Shown here: positions 42,364-51,437 of the stretch, in pieces | Layout: every line of letters starts with the position of its first letter | Position numbering within the stretch: the first letter of the stretch is position 1 | Assembly (NCBI GenBank): GCA_944325735.1 | Contig: CALVBI010000003.1 | Span: forward strand, 273,051-337,050 | Length of the DNA: 64,000 nucleotides | DNA from: Candidatus Gastranaerophilales bacterium | Lineage (GTDB): Bacteria > Cyanobacteriota > Vampirovibrionia > Gastranaerophilales > Gastranaerophilaceae | Direction: 5' to 3' | The notes under the pieces: model-generated | What the model was told of the DNA's origin: nothing | The model's database searches: none | The model's input: the letters and a program-made list of their open reading frames with translations, nothing else | Made by a program: the position numbers and the translations under genes

Positions 42364-44964
42364 ATGAACAAAAAGCAATTTTTTATTGCAGCAGTAGCAG
42401 CATTATTATCTGTGTCCAGCGTAAGTGCAACAGATATTACAGGTGTTACAGGTAATAATGGGATCTTCAACATTGATCCATCACATGTTAATGGAGACGT
42501 TGGCTATAGACAATATGACAAATTTAATTTGAGTCAAGGTGATATAGCAAACTTAATTTTTAAATATGGTAACTCCAGAGATATCGAAACATTTATTAAC
42601 CTGGTAAATAGCGGAGTAAAAATTGATGGTATCTTAAATACAATGCGAGATGGCAATTTTTATGACGGCCATGCTGTATTTATCACTCCTGGAGGAATGG
42701 CAATAGGTGCCAGTGGCGTATTAAACGTTGGAACTTTATCAGTTATTACTCCGACACAAGAAAATTATAATACCTTAAAAGGTGAATATGAGGCAAGAAA
42801 TTATACAAACATCAACAATATATCCAATTTATTAAACAATGAAGCTAATGTTGGCAATATTTCAGTCGAAGGTAAGATTCTCGCAAGAAACGGGATTCAA
42901 CTAAGAGGTGGCGATATTGCAGTAGCAGAAGGTGGAGCATTAATTAACGGTATTAAATCAAATCAAGCATTTACAGACAAATCAACAGCTTTAAATGATG
43001 CAAATGCATTATTTAATACTTTAGTTAATACAGATGGTATTAAAACAGCTTCTGCATTCACAACAAACGGATCAAATATTCAAATAAAATCATCTGGCAG
43101 CACAGACATTGCAGGAACTGTCGTAAATGGTGCAGCTAAAGCAGGTCAAGCAAACAGCGGATTATATATTACAAGCAACGGCGGAACAAACATTTCAGGA
43201 CTTGTACAATCTACAAATGAATTAAATGTATATAATAAAGCAGGAGCTCTTGATATTACAGGTACTGTAAAAAATACAGGCTCTAACTTGAATATTTCAA
43301 ATAAAGGAACCAATCTTACTGTTAACGGAAAACTTTCAACAGACAAAGATCTTGCTATCACCAATAATGGAACTGGAGCTTTAACACTCGGTGGTTCTGC
43401 AGTTGCACAAGGTGCTAACAATATCATTAACGAAGGTGCTGGTGGAATGAATATTACCGGAGCTGTTAACGGAGGTTCTATTAGAATCGTTAACAGAGGC
43501 GGCAAAATGGTAATTTCTAATACTGCAGACAAAGTTGCATCTGCAGGAACTGTTAGATTAGAAAACTCTGGTTCTGGAATGGAAGTTGGCGGAGTAAAAT
43601 CAGATAGCCTTGTATCAATTGAAAATAAATCAGGTGATTTAACTGTTAACGGAAAAGTTTCAGTTGATGACGGAGCTATAAATATTTTAAATAGCGGTTC
43701 TGGCAAATTAGCAATATCATCAAAAGGTAATGTTGCAGGGAATGGAACTGTTTCTATTAAAAACCGTGGTACTAAGGGTATGACAATTGATGGTACTGTT
43801 ACTAATAACGGCATAAACTCAGAAACTGCAATTAATAACGAAGCTGGGGCAATGTTAATCAATGGAAAAATTCAAAACATGGGTAACATGGCAATTGAAA
43901 ACAGAGGCAATGGTACCGGCTTAACATTTACAAAAAATGCAACAGTTACTAATGAAGGTCAATTAAAAATTAAAAACTACGGCAATGATGGTATGACTAT
44001 CGTTGGAGACATTGACAATACAGGAAGACTAACAATCTACAATGATGCAGGAGAACTTGCTCTAAAAAATGATAGTGAAAATTCAAGAGGTGGCTCGATT
44101 ACAAATAGAGATGGAGCATTAACCATTTGGTCAAGAAATAATTCAACAGGCATCTCTACAAGCACATTAAGTAACATCACTAATGAAGGTGCTGGATATA
44201 GCTTAGCAATCAAACATGATGGCACTACAAATGCTGGTTCAAAAGGAATGGATCTACAAGGCACAATTAATAGTGAAGGCGAAACAGCTATCAATAACTA
44301 CAGTGGCGATATGTATGTTTCAGGAAATATTACTTCTGAAGGCAACTTAGGTATCATCAATAGAACTGGTGGTGGCTCAATGACACTAGCAAGTGATGGA
44401 ACAATTACAAATGATACAGCAAATACAAATATCAAAAATTACGGTTCAGGCGATATGACTGTAAATAATGAAATTACAAGTGGTGGCAGATTAAACATTT
44501 TAGCAAACACTGGCAAATTAAACCTTGGCGGGAAAGTTCACAACAACAGCAACGGCAATCTTGATGCAAATAATGGCTTCTATGCTGCTGCAAGAGAAAA
44601 TGGAACTGGCGTAAATGTTACAAGTGGCTTTAGCCTAGACGGACAAGGTCAAAACCTAATCAAAAATATCTCAGGCTCTGAAGGCTTAAGATTTGAAGGT
44701 AATGTCAACACATCATCATCTCAAACTGAATTGTACAATATGAAAGGTGATATGACAGTTGGCGGTAATATCAACACAACAAATGGCAATGCAGTAATCC
44801 TAAATAAAGGAGATAAATTAACTGCAAACGGAACTATCTCAAGTGAAAATGACGTAAAAGTTGTAAATAAAGGTTCTGAAAAAGCAGATGTTGATAATGC
44901 TCAAGTAACAACTCCAAATGAAGGCAACTGGTTCTGGGAACAACTCAAAAAAATATTCAACTAA
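42364..44964 (+). CDS. Leukotoxin LktA-family filamentous adhesin-like surface protein
   Basis: 866 aa exported protein. Signal peptide about 1-22 (ending SVSA), then a TPS-like N-terminal domain (residues about 25-150: TGVTGNNGIFNIDPS, GHAVFITPGGMAIGASGVLNVG). About 25 or more beta-helix repeats follow, built around 'I-x-N-x-G-x-G-x-M-x-I-x-G-x-V', rich in Asn, Gly and Thr. The end NEGNWFWEQLKKIFN has no autotransporter barrel or LPXTG anchor, so a separate transporter or passive attachment is needed and none is nearby. An extended -10 (TGCTAAAAAT) and TAAGGAG ribosome site precede it. Confidence 0.8.
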   Translation: MNKKQFFIAAVAALLSVSSVSATDITGVTGNNGIFNIDPSHVNGDVGYRQYDKFNLSQGDIANLIFKYGNSRDIETFINLVNSGVKIDGILNTMRDGNFYDGHAVFITPGGMAIGASGVLNVGTLSVITPTQENYNTLKGEYEARNYTNINNISNLLNNEANVGNISVEGKILARNGIQLRGGDIAVAEGGALINGIKSNQAFTDKSTALNDANALFNTLVNTDGIKTASAFTTNGSNIQIKSSGSTDIAGTVVNGAAKAGQANSGLYITSNGGTNISGLVQSTNELNVYNKAGALDITGTVKNTGSNLNISNKGTNLTVNGKLSTDKDLAITNNGTGALTLGGSAVAQGANNIINEGAGGMNITGAVNGGSIRIVNRGGKMVISNTADKVASAGTVRLENSGSGMEVGGVKSDSLVSIENKSGDLTVNGKVSVDDGAINILNSGSGKLAISSKGNVAGNGTVSIKNRGTKGMTIDGTVTNNGINSETAINNEAGAMLINGKIQNMGNMAIENRGNGTGLTFTKNATVTNEGQLKIKNYGNDGMTIVGDIDNTGRLTIYNDAGELALKNDSENSRGGSITNRDGALTIWSRNNSTGISTSTLSNITNEGAGYSLAIKHDGTTNAGSKGMDLQGTINSEGETAINNYSGDMYVSGNITSEGNLGIINRTGGGSMTLASDGTITNDTANTNIKNYGSGDMTVNNEITSGGRLNILANTGKLNLGGKVHNNSNGNLDANNGFYAAARENGTGVNVTSGFSLDGQGQNLIKNISGSEGLRFEGNVNTSSSQTELYNMKGDMTVGGNINTTNGNAVILNKGDKLTANGTISSENDVKVVNKGSEKADVDNAQVTTPNEGNWFWEQLKKIFN

Positions 44965-44973
44965 ATCATAAAT

Positions 44974-45007
44974 AAAAAGGGTATCAATAAAAATGATACC
45001 CTTTTTT
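44974..45007. terminator. Intrinsic terminator after the adhesin
   Basis: GGGTATCA/TGATACCC stem, 7-nt loop, flanking A-run and T-run. Confidence 0.88.
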
Positions 45008-45019
45008 ATTAAAAAAGAC

Positions 45020-45048
45020 TTGCAATTTAAAATTTAGCGTTACATAAT
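45020..45048 (+). promoter_or_regulatory. Original promoter of the initiator tRNA gene, now driving a truncated tRNA
   Basis: TTGCAA, 17 bp, CATAAT, 20 bp before the tRNA 5' half at 45068. It is separated from the intact tRNA by the 8-kb element. Confidence 0.6.
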
Positions 45049-45055
45049 GGGATGT

Positions 45056-45106
<51 letters not shown>

Positions 45107-45127
45107 GACTCTTTTAAAATTAGATTC

Positions 45128-45173
45128 CTTGCTTGATATAATAAGTGTTATTGGTATTTATAGAATACTTAAT
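45128..45173 (+). repeat. 46-bp direct repeat inside left end of element
   Basis: Identical to 52773-52818, each located 22-27 bp after a tRNA-like CTCATAAG sequence. Probably attP arm sequence or the trace of an earlier, related integration. Confidence 0.85.
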
Positions 45174-45184
45174 TTTTGTTCTTA

Positions 45185-45222
45185 ATTGTAGGGAAGACCT
45201 ACAATATTTATAGGTCTTTTTA
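45185..45222 (+). terminator. Terminator with overlapping alternative hairpin
   Basis: AGACCTA/TAGGTCT followed by TTTTT makes a terminator. Its 5' arm is shared with ATTGTAGG-GAAGA-CCTACAAT, so the two stems exclude each other. It would stop transcripts coming from the old tRNA promoter. Confidence 0.5.
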
Positions 45223-45241
45223 CCCTGCAACTTATCATTTT

Positions 45242-46516
45242 TTATGCACCCCAATCATCTTGTTTTGATATTTCTTTTTGTGGCAGCACCTCGTCAGGAA
45301 TATCTTTTTCATTCCCACTAAATATTCTTTTAAAACGCCTATCTTGTGCATTTGCAACTTCTTCTAAATGCTGTGGTAATACATGAGTGTATGTATCTAA
45401 GGTAATTCCAATGCAACTATGACCTAACCACTTTGATACCTTTTTAATATCAATCTTTTCATTGAAAAGACTTGTTGCACAAGTATGCCTAAATGAATGG
45501 ATTTTGTAGTGTTCAATTCCGGCTTCTTCGAGACGTTTATTAACAAACTCTCTAAATGTAGTGTCACAAGTAAAATATCCATCAGCTCTTGGGAATACTA
45601 AATCTAAATCCCTATGATATTTTTGACCCAATCTCATTTTATTCTCTGCTTGTAATTTCCTTACACGCCGTAAAATTTTTTCTACAGTTTCTGACATAGA
45701 AATTGTACGATTTGAAGTTTTTGTTTTTGTAGAATCAATAATTTCTTTTCTGTATTTATATTTCGCATTTTTCTCTTTATTGGGTACAGATTGTAATTGT
45801 TGGTTAATTCGGATTTCATGTTTATCAAAATCGACCTTAGACCATTGTAAGCCCAATGCCTCGCCTAATCTCGTTCCAACACAAAGAAAGAATACTATAA
45901 GCATATCCCATTGTGTACCTTGTCTAATACAGTATTTTATAAGCTTGTCATAATCTTCAGTATTTAATATCTGCGTTTCTTTTTTTGTGCATTTTGGATA
46001 CTTAGCCCTTAAATTAGGATTATCTTTTAATATACCTATATCGCAAGCACATTCAAGCATTCTATTTACAACTGCACGGATATTTTTAACAGTTTTTGGG
46101 TCTAATGTACCACCTCTACCATTACTTTTATTAGAACATTCTTTATAGAATAGAGTTAATCTATGTGCTGTTAAACTATTTAATGGACGATGACCTATGC
46201 CTGGAATAATATGTTTATCTAAAATACTTCTATCATCATTAATTGTGGTAATTTTTACGTGCCCTACAACATAATTATCAAACCAGTTATTAGCCCATTG
46301 AGAGGTCAACATATTTTCATTTACATCTTCATCTGTATAAATTCCGTTTTGCTCATTACGCCATTTTGTAGCTTTGACAATACATTCTTCTTTTGATTTT
46401 GCCCAAAAGTATTTATACTTACGATTACCATTCTCATCATTGTAAGAAATCCTATAATCAAATCCATTACCATTTTTTGAAAAACAGCCTTCCCCATTAC
46501 GTCTTCTCTTAGCCAT
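45242..46516 (-). CDS. Tyrosine-type integrase of the tRNA-fMet element
   Basis: About 424 aa. N-terminal arm-binding domain (MAKRRRNGEGCF), SAM-like core-binding domain, and a catalytic domain with Arg in CVGTRLGEALGLQW, the HSFRHTCATSLF box (HxxR) and the nucleophile in LDTYTHVLPQHLEEV. ATG 46516 is chosen (GGAGG 8 nt upstream), overlapping the serine recombinase gene by 8 nt. It lies just inside attL and is the likely enzyme for insertion in the initiator tRNA gene. Confidence 0.93.
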   Translation of the reverse strand: MAKRRRNGEGCFSKNGNGFDYRISYNDENGNRKYKYFWAKSKEECIVKATKWRNEQNGIYTDEDVNENMLTSQWANNWFDNYVVGHVKITTINDDRSILDKHIIPGIGHRPLNSLTAHRLTLFYKECSNKSNGRGGTLDPKTVKNIRAVVNRMLECACDIGILKDNPNLRAKYPKCTKKETQILNTEDYDKLIKYCIRQGTQWDMLIVFFLCVGTRLGEALGLQWSKVDFDKHEIRINQQLQSVPNKEKNAKYKYRKEIIDSTKTKTSNRTISMSETVEKILRRVRKLQAENKMRLGQKYHRDLDLVFPRADGYFTCDTTFREFVNKRLEEAGIEHYKIHSFRHTCATSLFNEKIDIKKVSKWLGHSCIGITLDTYTHVLPQHLEEVANAQDRRFKRIFSGNEKDIPDEVLPQKEISKQDDWGA

Positions 46517-47081
46517 TTGCATTCTCCTCCTTAACAAACTTGTAGAATGCGTATTCGCTAATGTTCAGTTCACGTATTGCAACATTCGATTTGATTTCCC
46601 TATTTAGCCATTTCTTATAAATTTCTCTAAAGTTATCAGGCTTAGGAACTTTTTTTCGCCCTTTATACTTCCCTAACTTTTTAGCAACTACGATACCATC
46701 ACGTTGCCTTTCTAAAAGATTAGCACGCTCAAATTCATAGATTGCAGCAAGAAATGTAATCATCAGCTTCCCGAAATTTGTGGATGTATCAATGTTTTCC
46801 TTGATACTAAACAAGCCAACACCTTTCTTGTCAAGATATTCTATAATATCTAACAAGTCTTTAGTGTTTCGTGCGAGTCTTGAAAGGTCTTTAACATATA
46901 CAGTATCGCCCTCTCTGACATAATCTAACAGAGCTTGTAACTGTGGACGGTCGATATTTTTACCGCTAATTTTTTCTTCAAACAACTTATCCATACCAAT
47001 TTTGTCTAACATGGATTTTTGACTTTCAGTATTTTGTTCTACTGTACTTACCCTAATGTAGCCTACAGCTTGACCTGACAT
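46509..47081 (-). CDS. Small serine recombinase (resolvase/invertase type)
   Basis: 190 aa. The resolvase catalytic domain has the serine in VGYIRVSTVEQNTESQ, then YVKDLSRLARNTKDL and the YEFERANLLERQRDGI helix, with a C-terminal helix-turn-helix (about 145-185). Its end overlaps the tyrosine integrase, so both are made together. This pairing recurs at 57.5-59.3 kb. It could resolve multimers, invert a segment or act as a directionality partner. Confidence 0.92.
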   Translation of the reverse strand: MSGQAVGYIRVSTVEQNTESQKSMLDKIGMDKLFEEKISGKNIDRPQLQALLDYVREGDTVYVKDLSRLARNTKDLLDIIEYLDKKGVGLFSIKENIDTSTNFGKLMITFLAAIYEFERANLLERQRDGIVVAKKLGKYKGRKKVPKPDNFREIYKKWLNREIKSNVAIRELNISEYAFYKFVKEENANG

Positions 47082-47966
47082 AATTGTCCTCCTTTTTTAC
47101 TCTTGTAGGACAATGAGTGTTTGAAGTAAAGACTTTTCCGCTCAAATGACTGAAAAAATAAAAATCAAGTCTATTCAAAGGGTTTTTAAATACCAAAAAT
47201 ACACCTGAATAGAGTACACCCTATAAAGTGATAAAACTTAATCTAGTTTAATTAAGTATTTGATATTTAAACCCTCAAGATAAGTTGTAAGTTACAAAAT
47301 GTTGCCTAGCTGTTTTTCGTTTTTTCGTTTTGTATTTTTGTGTTTGATTGTTGCTTTTGCGTTTATATCTTGTTTAGGCGGAGATGTTTACTCATCGTCC
47401 TTATGTCTACTGCAGAATCTATATTTTTGTATCCAATAGCCTCAAGATTCTAATAGCTGGGGCGTTTTACTTATAGCTAAAACCGCAAAACCTGCTCCGA
47501 TAACTTACCCTTTTATAATATAAAATTTTTTTACAATTGTCAAACCGAAAATTCTATAAACCATTATTATACTTAAATTTTGTTATACAATAAATTTCTT
47601 AATATGTCAAAAATTAGCATTATTATTAACTTTTTGTTACTGCAAATTATGAAGATATGTAAATCACATAAAATTTTGCCTTCCTCGACCAAACACTACA
47701 ATTCTCTACTTATTAAAACTTAGTTTTTATAATTAAAAAAATTTATTGTCATAGGTATTTCTATATTATCATCAAGACTTTTATAAATATAATATGGCTT
47801 ATACTATTACTACTAGGACTTTTAATTAAAAACATATACTTTTTATTTTTTCTTTCCCCCGCCGGTACATTTTAACACTTATTAAGCTGGCTTCATTCCT
47901 CAATTTTTACTAATTCTTCCCGTTTCTTTTTATCTTTTGACGATTTGTTTTTATATTTAAACTCTT
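47082..47966. other. 885-bp intergenic region of the element
   Basis: No convincing ORF with ribosome site on either strand. AT-rich, with several stop-rich short frames. A GC-richer patch around 47370-47520 and the GCCGGTAC patch near 47860 stand out from the background, but I see no defined repeat, tRNA or known RNA. Confidence 0.5.
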
Positions 47967-48248
47967 TTATAATTTCTTTCTTCTTGGATTATGTTCTACT
48001 ATTCCATTATGAATATAGTTTTTACCTACATATTTATATTTTCCTCTTTTAATATAGAGAAAATAATGCGGTTGCTTATCATAATTTATACCGTTATTTT
48101 TACGGTTATAACAATAGTCAGACGGAATATAACTATCTTCAGAACGATTATATTTTTTACCCAATTCAGTTTTAAACCATTTTGTTGAAAATTCATAATC
48201 CATTGGTATTGATTTTAAAAATTCATCTATTTCGTTTATTACAGACAT
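47967..48248 (-). CDS. Conserved 93-aa protein, paralogue of the 53.9-kb gene
   Basis: Not a family I can name with certainty. It has the block YIPSDYCYNRKNNGINYDKQ followed by PHYFLYIKRGKYKYVGKNY and HNP near the end. The Tyr/Asp/Cys/Asn/Arg-rich centre is almost unchanged in the 94-aa copy, so these residues are probably functional. It overlaps the glycosylase gene by 10 nt, so the two are translationally coupled. In the second element the copy stands without the glycosylase. Confidence 0.75.
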   Translation of the reverse strand: MSVINEIDEFLKSIPMDYEFSTKWFKTELGKKYNRSEDSYIPSDYCYNRKNNGINYDKQPHYFLYIKRGKYKYVGKNYIHNGIVEHNPRRKKL

Positions 48249-49003
48249 ATTTCCTCCTTATTACAAAATTCTTTAATCACACATTGACTACATTTAGGAT
48301 TAGCTGAACAAATATTACAAAACTTCTCTGAACAATAATGCCATAGCAAAAAATCAATTTTTGATACTGATATACCGGTTTCTAAACTTATCTTTTCCAA
48401 AACATTAATAATTTGCTTTTCTTCATTGTTGCTTTTATTTAATAAGCCAAGTCTTTTTAAAATTCTTACAATATGGACATCCGGCTTTGCTGTATCAATT
48501 CCAACATTTCGTAGATATTCAAGTACTAAGGCAAATTTCATTTGTTTTAACTTGTAGGGACTTTCTTTACTTGCAAATAAAACCGCAACCGCCGTAGGCT
48601 TTAAAGCTGTAATAAAATAATCAAGCGAACGGTATTCTTTTTCTATCTGCTCAAAAACTTCAATATTGTATTTTAAGTTCTGCATTTGTGCATTAATAGA
48701 CCTGTTAGCAAGTTTTCTTGATTTTAAAGCATTAACCAAATAAGTGTAATCAATATTTTTAAGTTGGTCTTTATCAAAATTAAAAAATATTTGCTCTATA
48801 ACTTTTTTATTTTCGTATATAGCACCCCAATCCCTTTGATTACTAAGCAAAGAAAATATCATACCCTTAATATGTTCTTCAATACTAAAATGCTTGCCGT
48901 TTTTGCGTGCTTCTACTGCTTCTAAAATTGATATATCCAATTTTGGATAATCTTTTAAAAACTCTGAAAGTGTATATAGAATTTGTGAATATTTATTAAC
49001 CAT
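48239..49003 (-). CDS. HhH-GPD superfamily DNA glycosylase (EndoIII-like, Fe-S)
   Basis: 254 aa. The helical N-terminus includes a segment like glycosylase helices (GMIFSLLSNQRDWG). A DTAKPDVHIVRILKRLG block carries the catalytic-Asp region. The C-terminus ends with an EndoIII-type iron-sulfur loop, CSANPKCSQCVIKEFC (C-x5-C-x2-C-x5-C, one residue shorter than the classic C-x6-C-x2-C-x5-C). It would remove damaged or modified bases. Being on a mobile element, with a coupled small gene and a divergent XRE regulator, it may target modified phage DNA rather than do housekeeping repair; that is inference. Confidence 0.75.
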   Translation of the reverse strand: MVNKYSQILYTLSEFLKDYPKLDISILEAVEARKNGKHFSIEEHIKGMIFSLLSNQRDWGAIYENKKVIEQIFFNFDKDQLKNIDYTYLVNALKSRKLANRSINAQMQNLKYNIEVFEQIEKEYRSLDYFITALKPTAVAVLFASKESPYKLKQMKFALVLEYLRNVGIDTAKPDVHIVRILKRLGLLNKSNNEEKQIINVLEKISLETGISVSKIDFLLWHYCSEKFCNICSANPKCSQCVIKEFCNKEEICL

Positions 49004-49169
49004 TCTTACCTATTAAGAAAATAAATTTCTGTAAATTAAGTATGAAATTAAGAAAAATTTACCTATCTCGTTATAAATTCTATCAAATACGTAAATTTTA
49101 GTCAAATACTTACCTGTTTCCCCATTTTGAATATTCTACAAAGTTAATAAAATCAAGAGAGAGGTCTAA

Positions 49170-49493
49170 ATGGTTAATATTAAAAATTTATTCGGGCGAA
49201 AAATAAAAGAATACCGAAAAAAGAAAAATCTAACACAAGCACAACTTGCAGAACTTGTTAATGTAGATGATAAACATATAAGTTGTATTGAAAGCGGTAA
49301 AAATTTCCCTTCACCAGATTTGATTGAAAGGCTTGCAAAATCTTTAGATGTTGAACCTAAAGATTTATTTGAATTTTATTACCTGCAAGATACAAAAGAT
49401 TTAAAATCTGATATTATAAAAATGCTTGGGAAGCTAAATAATGATGAACTAGCCCTTGCACATAAGTATGTGCGAACTTTTTTGTTAAAATAA
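49170..49493 (+). CDS. XRE-family transcriptional regulator (element A)
   Basis: 107 aa. The helix-turn-helix (about 9-65: GRKIKEYRKKKNLTQAQLAE, HISCIESGKNFPSP) is followed by a short helical C-terminal extension (KSDIIKMLGKLNNDEL). Divergent from the glycosylase operon across 166 bp that contain repeated TTTACCTATC/TACTTACCTG-like sequence, possible operators. Directly after the stop lies a conserved structured noncoding sequence shared with the second element. Confidence 0.9.
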   Translation: MVNIKNLFGRKIKEYRKKKNLTQAQLAELVNVDDKHISCIESGKNFPSPDLIERLAKSLDVEPKDLFEFYYLQDTKDLKSDIIKMLGKLNNDELALAHKYVRTFLLK

Positions 49494-49501
49494 TTTCTAT
49501 G

Positions 49502-49672
49502 CAATTTTATACCCCGCTACCCATAAACTTTTCATCATCAGCCGGAGAATGTTCTCATTCTTTTTAATCACCATCGGCGGTTTTGTAACCGAGAAAAATC
49601 TCTCAACCGAAAACTTTTGTCAACAACTAAGAAACCTCATTCCATAATGAGATGGGCTGTATGGGGTGGTTT
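49502..49672 (+). ncRNA. Conserved structured noncoding sequence 3' of the XRE gene (element A copy)
   Basis: Aligns over about 170 nt, roughly three-quarters identical by eye, with the reverse complement of 53285-53460, which also lies directly 3' of an XRE gene. Predicted hairpins kept in both: AGAATG-nnnn-CATTCT, UCGG...CCGA and GAGA-AAAA-UCUC. The end GGGCTGTATGGGGTGG is identical. Not coding in a shared frame. Candidate trans-acting RNA or regulatory 3' UTR. Confidence 0.55.
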
Positions 49673-49709
49673 TGATTTATGTGATATAATTTTTTTGAGA
49701 GAAGTTATC

Positions 49710-50333
49710 ATGAAGGCAAATCAAATAAAAGTTTTATTTATCAAATGGTTATTAAAAAATAACCCCAATAGTATCATAGGAAATGAGGTTTTATTTTCTA
49801 ATAACTTATGTCGGACTGATATATTACAAATTATAAATAATAAAACGGTTGCGTATGAAATTAAAAGCGATAGTGATAACTTAGATTGTATTAATGAGCA
49901 ATTAAATAATTATCTTAAAACATTTGACTATACATACTTGGTTTTTACTGAAAAATATTCTTTAAATAAATTAGAAACATTAGATAGTTGTATTGGTTTA
50001 TATTTAATAGAACAAAGTGGCTATATTAAACAAATTCGCCGTGCAAAACTCTCGAAAAATATTACCAAAAGTAATTTGTTATGTTTTATTCCTAAAAAAG
50101 AACTAATAGAATTGATAGATAAAAAAGGATTAAGTGGCAAGTCTGTATTTGAACTTCGTTTAATATGTGAAAAACTTGCATTCAAAAAAATTAAACAAAA
50201 AAGTATAGATATACTAAACAATAGATATTCCAAATTATTAAATTTATTCTTATATGATACAGAGGGTGAAAATATAACCATAGATGATTTAACTTCATTA
50301 ACAGGTAATTTATATACTGATGAACTCAGATAA
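49710..50333 (+). CDS. sce7726 family protein
   Basis: 207 aa from MKANQIKVLFIKWLL. The motif R-x-D-I-L-Q-I...AYEIKSDSDNLDCINEQ is the sce7726-family core and resembles a nuclease-type D...ExK active site. The family recurs in phage and defence-island contexts; its biochemistry is not established. An extended -10 (TGATATAAT) lies about 20 nt before the ATG; a longer frame from 49617 runs into the conserved RNA and is rejected. It converges on the Beta-family gene, overlapping it by 24 nt. Confidence 0.8.
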   Translation: MKANQIKVLFIKWLLKNNPNSIIGNEVLFSNNLCRTDILQIINNKTVAYEIKSDSDNLDCINEQLNNYLKTFDYTYLVFTEKYSLNKLETLDSCIGLYLIEQSGYIKQIRRAKLSKNITKSNLLCFIPKKELIELIDKKGLSGKSVFELRLICEKLAFKKIKQKSIDILNNRYSKLLNLFLYDTEGENITIDDLTSLTGNLYTDELR

Positions 50334-51437
50334 TTTTTTTTCTAATAAAGTTAAATATATATTCATCCTTACGGATATCCAAAATCTAGGAGCAGAACCT
50401 TCAACATTGCCATTTGCCGCATTAACAATAGTATTTAACCCCCAACTTATTATATTTTGCGTGATTAAATCTTTAAAATACTTTTTTTGTGCAACTTCTC
50501 TTGCTACTATTATATAAGTATCAGCATAAGTTGTATTTTCTGCTCTCTTTTTTCTTAAACAATGAATTTGTTTATCAGTAGAGGGGACATCAATTCTAGG
50601 TATCCACCCTCGAGCAAAAACATTATCATTACGAATAGGGTTTATTGATGCATAATCACTATAGATTAAATTTATATTTTTATTATTTACTTCTCTTAAT
50701 ACATTTTTATAGAAATCTAACTCTTTAATTTTAAATGAAATATAATCAGTACCATTAATATGTTCCGAAACATTTGCAGGAAATGACGTTGAAGATAAAA
50801 CAATATTTTTTATCCCTATAGCGGTAAGAATATTGATGAATGTTTTTGCGGTTTCAACATTATGCTCGGAATTATTTATATATTTATAATCTAAAATATA
50901 AATAATTCTATCTTTTAAATTTATATTTTTGCTAGTATCCCTATCCAATATAGTTTTAATATCCGTAATTAAATCTCTAGCTTCAATAATATCTTGTGAA
51001 CGGAATACAATATACTCAAAATCATTACAAAGTTCTATTACTTGTTGGTTTAACTTTTCAATATATAAGCCATATTGTTCTTCTTCTTCAATTTGCACAA
51101 CTGGATAAAATATTCCAAAATTGTTTTTTTGTGTTCTACAAAAGTTTACCCAATTACTATATGAATTCTCACTAGAATGTAGTTGTTCAATTTCAGAATT
51201 GCTTAAATCATCAATTCCAGTCAAGTCAAGTATAAATGGAAAATCCTTATAATTATCTTTTAGAAATTGAATTCTTTTTGCTATTTTGCCTTCATCTTCT
51301 TTTTGACTTTTTCGCCCCCTTGTAAGCTCAAAAACAGGTAAAATAAAATTTTTAACATTGTCATCAATGTTACTCATTGCTTTAATTTCTGCTTCACCAG
51401 TTTTTACTATTGGTACATACTTTTTCTGTGTTATCAT
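50310..51437 (-). CDS. Beta family protein
   Basis: 375 aa. The start KYVPIVKTGEAEIKAMSNI and NFILPVFELTRG are typical of the phage-derived 'Beta' family (PF14350 type), which has a TIM-barrel-like repeat pattern and is often found beside sce7726-like proteins. No enzyme activity is established. Start overlaps the stop of the ImmA/IrrE gene by 4 nt (ATGA). Third gene of the minus-strand operon. Confidence 0.75.
   Translation of the reverse strand: MITQKKYVPIVKTGEAEIKAMSNIDDNVKNFILPVFELTRGRKSQKEDEGKIAKRIQFLKDNYKDFPFILDLTGIDDLSNSEIEQLHSSENSYSNWVNFCRTQKNNFGIFYPVVQIEEEEQYGLYIEKLNQQVIELCNDFEYIVFRSQDIIEARDLITDIKTILDRDTSKNINLKDRIIYILDYKYINNSEHNVETAKTFINILTAIGIKNIVLSSTSFPANVSEHINGTDYISFKIKELDFYKNVLREVNNKNINLIYSDYASINPIRNDNVFARGWIPRIDVPSTDKQIHCLRKKRAENTTYADTYIIVAREVAQKKYFKDLITQNIISWGLNTIVNAANGNVEGSAPRFWISVRMNIYLTLLEKKLSEFISI

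Noticed and set aside
43146..43862. 238-aa open frame antisense to the adhesin gene
   Set aside because: Pro/Leu/Ile-rich shadow caused by the repetitive Asn/Gly coding strand; no ribosome site.
42364..44964. CRISPR-like periodic repeats
   Set aside because: The periodicity is protein-level beta-helix repetition in one long ORF, with degenerate DNA repeats and no spacers. No CRISPR array is seen anywhere in the window.
49617..49709. N-terminal extension of the sce7726 protein
   Set aside because: It runs into the conserved noncoding sequence and precedes the likely promoter; ATG 49710 fits the family start.
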